This document shows positions 6,528-8,516 of a stretch of 8,516 bases of DNA, piece after piece (position 1 is the stretch's first letter; each line of letters opens with the position of its first letter). The position numbers were made by a program, and so were the translations under genes. The notes under the pieces are model-generated. The model searched no databases. It had not been told where the DNA came from and was given only the letters and a program-made list of their open reading frames with translations. The stretch is from NCBI GenBank assembly GCA_030451965.1, contig JAKDNE010000125.1, positions 1-8,516 on the forward strand, read 5' to 3'. This DNA comes from Brachybacterium sp. (GTDB taxonomy: Bacteria > Actinomycetota > Actinomycetes > Actinomycetales > Dermabacteraceae).

Positions 6528-8492
6528 ATGCTCGAGCCGTCGCCGCGTCGTCCCTCGCGCGCACGTCCGGGGAGCCTGGTCGTGCGTGCGGCGGCGCTGT
6601 GCGCAGCCGGCATGCTGGCGCTGTCGACCGCGCTCCCGGCCACGGCGCTGGGGGAGGATGGCACCTTCGAGTTCCCGGCGGAGACGCAGACCCTGCATAT
6701 GGTCCCCAGCTCGATCACCCGCATCCCGCTCGGTGCGCTGATCGAGGACGATCTCGAGGACGAGGTGGATCTCGGCTCGGCTCGGCTGACCCTGCCCGAG
6801 GGGGCCGACGAGAGCACGCTCTCGGAGATGAGCCTGGGAGAGGACTCCCGCAGTCTCGAGGTGAGAGGGGAGGGGACCTGGTCGCTGCTCGACGACCAGC
6901 TGGTCTTCACCCCGCTGTTCGGGGTGACGGGTCCGCGCGTGCCGATCGATCTGACCATCGGTGGACTGCATGAGGGCCGCTCGGAGCCGGTCCGGCTCAC
7001 CCCCGAGCTGCTGGAGCTCGAGGAGGTCACGGCGCGCGGCTCGGCCGGCGAGGCGACGAGCATCGATCTTCCCGGCAGCGAGCCCGACCAGGGCTCCGCA
7101 CGCCTGGAGCTGGGGGGCCTGCCGTCCGGTTCCACGGTGCTCACCGACGGGAGCCGGGTCCTGGTCCCCGACCAGGGTGCCTGGCAGCTCGCGGCAGACG
7201 GCGGCACCCTCACCCACACCCCCTCGGGGCCCGGGCTCGGTCGGCAGCTCGATCCGGTCCGCTTCGTCATCCAGGACGACGAGGGGGCGGCCGAGCGGGC
7301 CGGCCGGGTCACGCTCTCGGTCCCGATCATCTCCGACCTCGACTGGTCCGCCCCCTACGGGCAGGACATCCTGTTCGTGGTCGGCGAGGGGCAGCAGTAC
7401 GTCGACCCCGAGACCCTGCGCCTGGAGCCGCTGGGCCCGTCCGAGTCCCATCGGGCCTCCGAGGACGGCACCGAGGTGGAGGTGGAGGGACAGGGGACCT
7501 GGGAGCTGGATCGTGCGGCGGCCACGGTGCGCTTCTCGCCGGAGAGCGTCGAGGTGCACGAGACCGCTCCGATGGGCATCGCCGGGGGCGACGGGAAGGG
7601 GGAGACCGCCTCGACCGCACAGCTCAGCACGGCATACCCGATCCTACGGTCGCGGACCGAGGCCGGGGCGCCCGGCACCGCGATCAGCATCGACATGAGC
7701 ACTGGCAGCCGTGACGTCAGTTCGGACTCGCTGCGCTTCGACCCGGCGGCGGCACCCGAGGGGGCGGACCTCGCCGGCGACGACACGGAGCTGACCGTCC
7801 CGGGGGAGGGCACCTGGCGGATCGACGAGGAGACCGGCACGGTGGAGATGACCCCCGCGACCGGCTTCACCGGCACTTCCACCCCGGTGGGGGTCATCGC
7901 CCGCGGTGTCTACGCCGACAACCTCGCCGAGGCCACCGTGCAGGTGATCGTCTCCCCGGTGATCGCCACGCTCCGCGAGGACGAAGGACGCACCGCGCCG
8001 CAGAGCCCGGTCACCGTGGACGTGCTGAGCAATGACACCGCCGGCAGCGGCGCCCAGCCGCTGGTGCCCGAGACCCTTCGGATCAGCTCCCTCGGAGCGA
8101 CCAACCTGGCCGAGCTCGAGAACGGCCTCGGCACCCGGCTGCTCATCCCGGGGGAGGGGGCGTTCGCCGTCGGGGACAACGGCACGGTGACCTTCGAGCC
8201 CGTCGAGGGATTCACCGGCCGCACCACGCCGATCACGTACCACGTCCGCGACAGCGCGGGCGTCCCGGTCAGCGCCACCCTGACGGTCGACGTCGACCCG
8301 GATCTCAGTGCGGCCGCGGATCCGGTGGTCGAGGTCAGCGGCATCAACAGCCTGCTGGTCGGTCTGATGCCCGGCTCGTCCGGCACCCCGGTCCTCTTCG
8401 GCACCATCGTGCTGCTGCTGCTCTTCGGCGGCGGGGTCTCGCTGGGGATCGGACTGCGCATGGAGACCGATCGAAGAGCGTGGGAGGACTGA
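6528..8492 (+). CDS. Secreted, C-terminally membrane-anchored protein with CshA-type fibril repeats
   Basis: The 654-residue protein has an Arg-rich n-region, a hydrophobic core at about 18-36, and a likely signal peptidase site after ALPATA (ATA|LGED, cleavage after 40). The exported body is acidic, Thr/Gly/Ser-rich and cysteine-free, as expected of an extended extracellular beta structure. About five degenerate units of 100-116 residues recur. Each has a G[E/Q]GTW-like core (114, 215, 321, 426, 542) followed by a strand and an FTP..GFTG-like turn, clearest at 441-449 and 556-564. DVLSNDTAGSG at 498-508 and ITYHVRDSAGVPVSATLTV near 569-587 are typical of CshA fibril/VCBS-like surface repeats. 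One membrane helix at about 623-643 is followed by an 11-residue charged tail (RMETDRRAWED). There is no LPXTG motif, so it is probably held by the helix rather than by sortase. An adhesive or envelope-structural role is inferred from repeat type only; the specific function is unknown. Confidence 0.85.
   Translation: MLEPSPRRPSRARPGSLVVRAAALCAAGMLALSTALPATALGEDGTFEFPAETQTLHMVPSSITRIPLGALIEDDLEDEVDLGSARLTLPEGADESTLSEMSLGEDSRSLEVRGEGTWSLLDDQLVFTPLFGVTGPRVPIDLTIGGLHEGRSEPVRLTPELLELEEVTARGSAGEATSIDLPGSEPDQGSARLELGGLPSGSTVLTDGSRVLVPDQGAWQLAADGGTLTHTPSGPGLGRQLDPVRFVIQDDEGAAERAGRVTLSVPIISDLDWSAPYGQDILFVVGEGQQYVDPETLRLEPLGPSESHRASEDGTEVEVEGQGTWELDRAAATVRFSPESVEVHETAPMGIAGGDGKGETASTAQLSTAYPILRSRTEAGAPGTAISIDMSTGSRDVSSDSLRFDPAAAPEGADLAGDDTELTVPGEGTWRIDEETGTVEMTPATGFTGTSTPVGVIARGVYADNLAEATVQVIVSPVIATLREDEGRTAPQSPVTVDVLSNDTAGSGAQPLVPETLRISSLGATNLAELENGLGTRLLIPGEGAFAVGDNGTVTFEPVEGFTGRTTPITYHVRDSAGVPVSATLTVDVDPDLSAAADPVVEVSGINSLLVGLMPGSSGTPVLFGTIVLLLLFGGGVSLGIGLRMETDRRAWED
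6657..8294 (+). repeat. Tandem degenerate CshA-type fibril repeats (protein level)
   Basis: Residues about 44-589 of the surface protein hold five divergent repeats, marked by GEGTW, DQGAW, GQGTW, GEGTW and GEGAF. Spacings between cores are 101, 105-106, 105 and 116 residues. The two C-terminal units are closest to the consensus and the first three are strongly decayed. At the DNA level only short GGGGAGGG-type blocks are shared, so this is ancient duplication rather than recent expansion. Confidence 0.65.
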
Positions 8493-8497
8493 TCGAC

Positions 8498-8516
8498 GTG
8501 CTGCGAGGGACGAGCG
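8498..8516 (+). CDS. Possible start of a downstream gene, cut by the window end
   Basis: A GTG at 8498-8500 opens a frame (V/M-L-R-G-T-S) that runs off the window. It is preceded by GGGAGG at 8482-8487, inside the last codons of the surface-protein gene, with a ten-base spacer. It starts six bases after the TGA at 8490-8492, as in a co-transcribed pair. Six codons are too few to identify a product or prove that the gene is real. Confidence 0.35.

Noticed and set aside
5365..6741. Open frame of 458 codons on the plus strand across mak and the divergent promoter
   Set aside because: It runs antisense to conserved maltokinase motifs and through two supported promoters; the translation is His/Arg-rich noise.
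5838..7559. Open frame of 573 codons on the minus strand through mak and the surface-protein gene
   Set aside because: It overlaps two well-supported genes in another frame or strand and shows no family motif.
8370..8400. LPXTG sortase signal near the C-terminus of the surface protein
   Set aside because: The nearest match, LMPGSSGTP, does not fit LPXTG, and the helix is followed by an acidic/basic tail rather than the short basic sorting tail.
1..8516. A complete Wadjet (JetABCD) or MksBEFG defence operon
   Set aside because: Only the SMC-type ATPase is present. No sequence resembling DUF3375, DUF4194 or DUF3322/DUF2220 proteins is found on either strand in the window.
1..8516. tRNA, rRNA, CRISPR arrays, insertion sequences or attachment sites
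   Set aside because: No regularly spaced direct repeats, transposase motifs, terminal inverted repeats or tRNA-like cloverleaf sequence were seen.

Overview
The window is very GC-rich, with G or C at nearly every third codon position. It has compact spacing and several apparently leaderless genes. This points to a high-GC actinobacterium, most likely in the Micrococcales (a Dermabacteraceae/Brachybacterium-like genome would fit). The genus is inferred from style, not from a diagnostic marker.

Layout, left to right. (1) Positions 50-911, minus strand: remains of a proline racemase / hydroxyproline epimerase-dehydratase family gene. It has lost its 5' quarter and carries two single-base deletions, so it is a pseudogene. 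(2) 953-4345, plus: an 1130-residue SMC-type ATPase of the JetC/MksF/MukB-like class (the motor subunit class of Wadjet/JetABCD plasmid-defence and MksBEFG systems). It stands alone behind its own leaderless promoter and is followed by a strong hairpin. No JetA, JetB or JetD partner is in the window, although more than 4 kb of downstream sequence is visible. (3) 4482-4991, plus: an unrecognised 169-residue protein with its own promoter and a structured leader of about 70 nt. Its 3' end overlaps the next gene tail-to-tail by 38 bp. (4) 4954-6450, minus: maltokinase (mak), which feeds maltose 1-phosphate to the GlgE alpha-glucan pathway. (5) 6528-8492, plus, divergent from mak: a secreted, C-terminally membrane-anchored protein built of about five degenerate CshA-type fibril repeats. 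A further gene may begin at 8498.

The genes do not form one pathway. mak and the surface protein share a 77-bp divergent promoter region. Three of the four intact genes have a TANNNT -10 hexamer exactly six bases before the start codon, the geometry of leaderless transcription. The most interesting element is the solitary JetC-like SMC ATPase beside a decayed metabolic gene. It may be a relic, a component whose partners lie elsewhere, or a stand-alone variant; the sequence here cannot decide between these.
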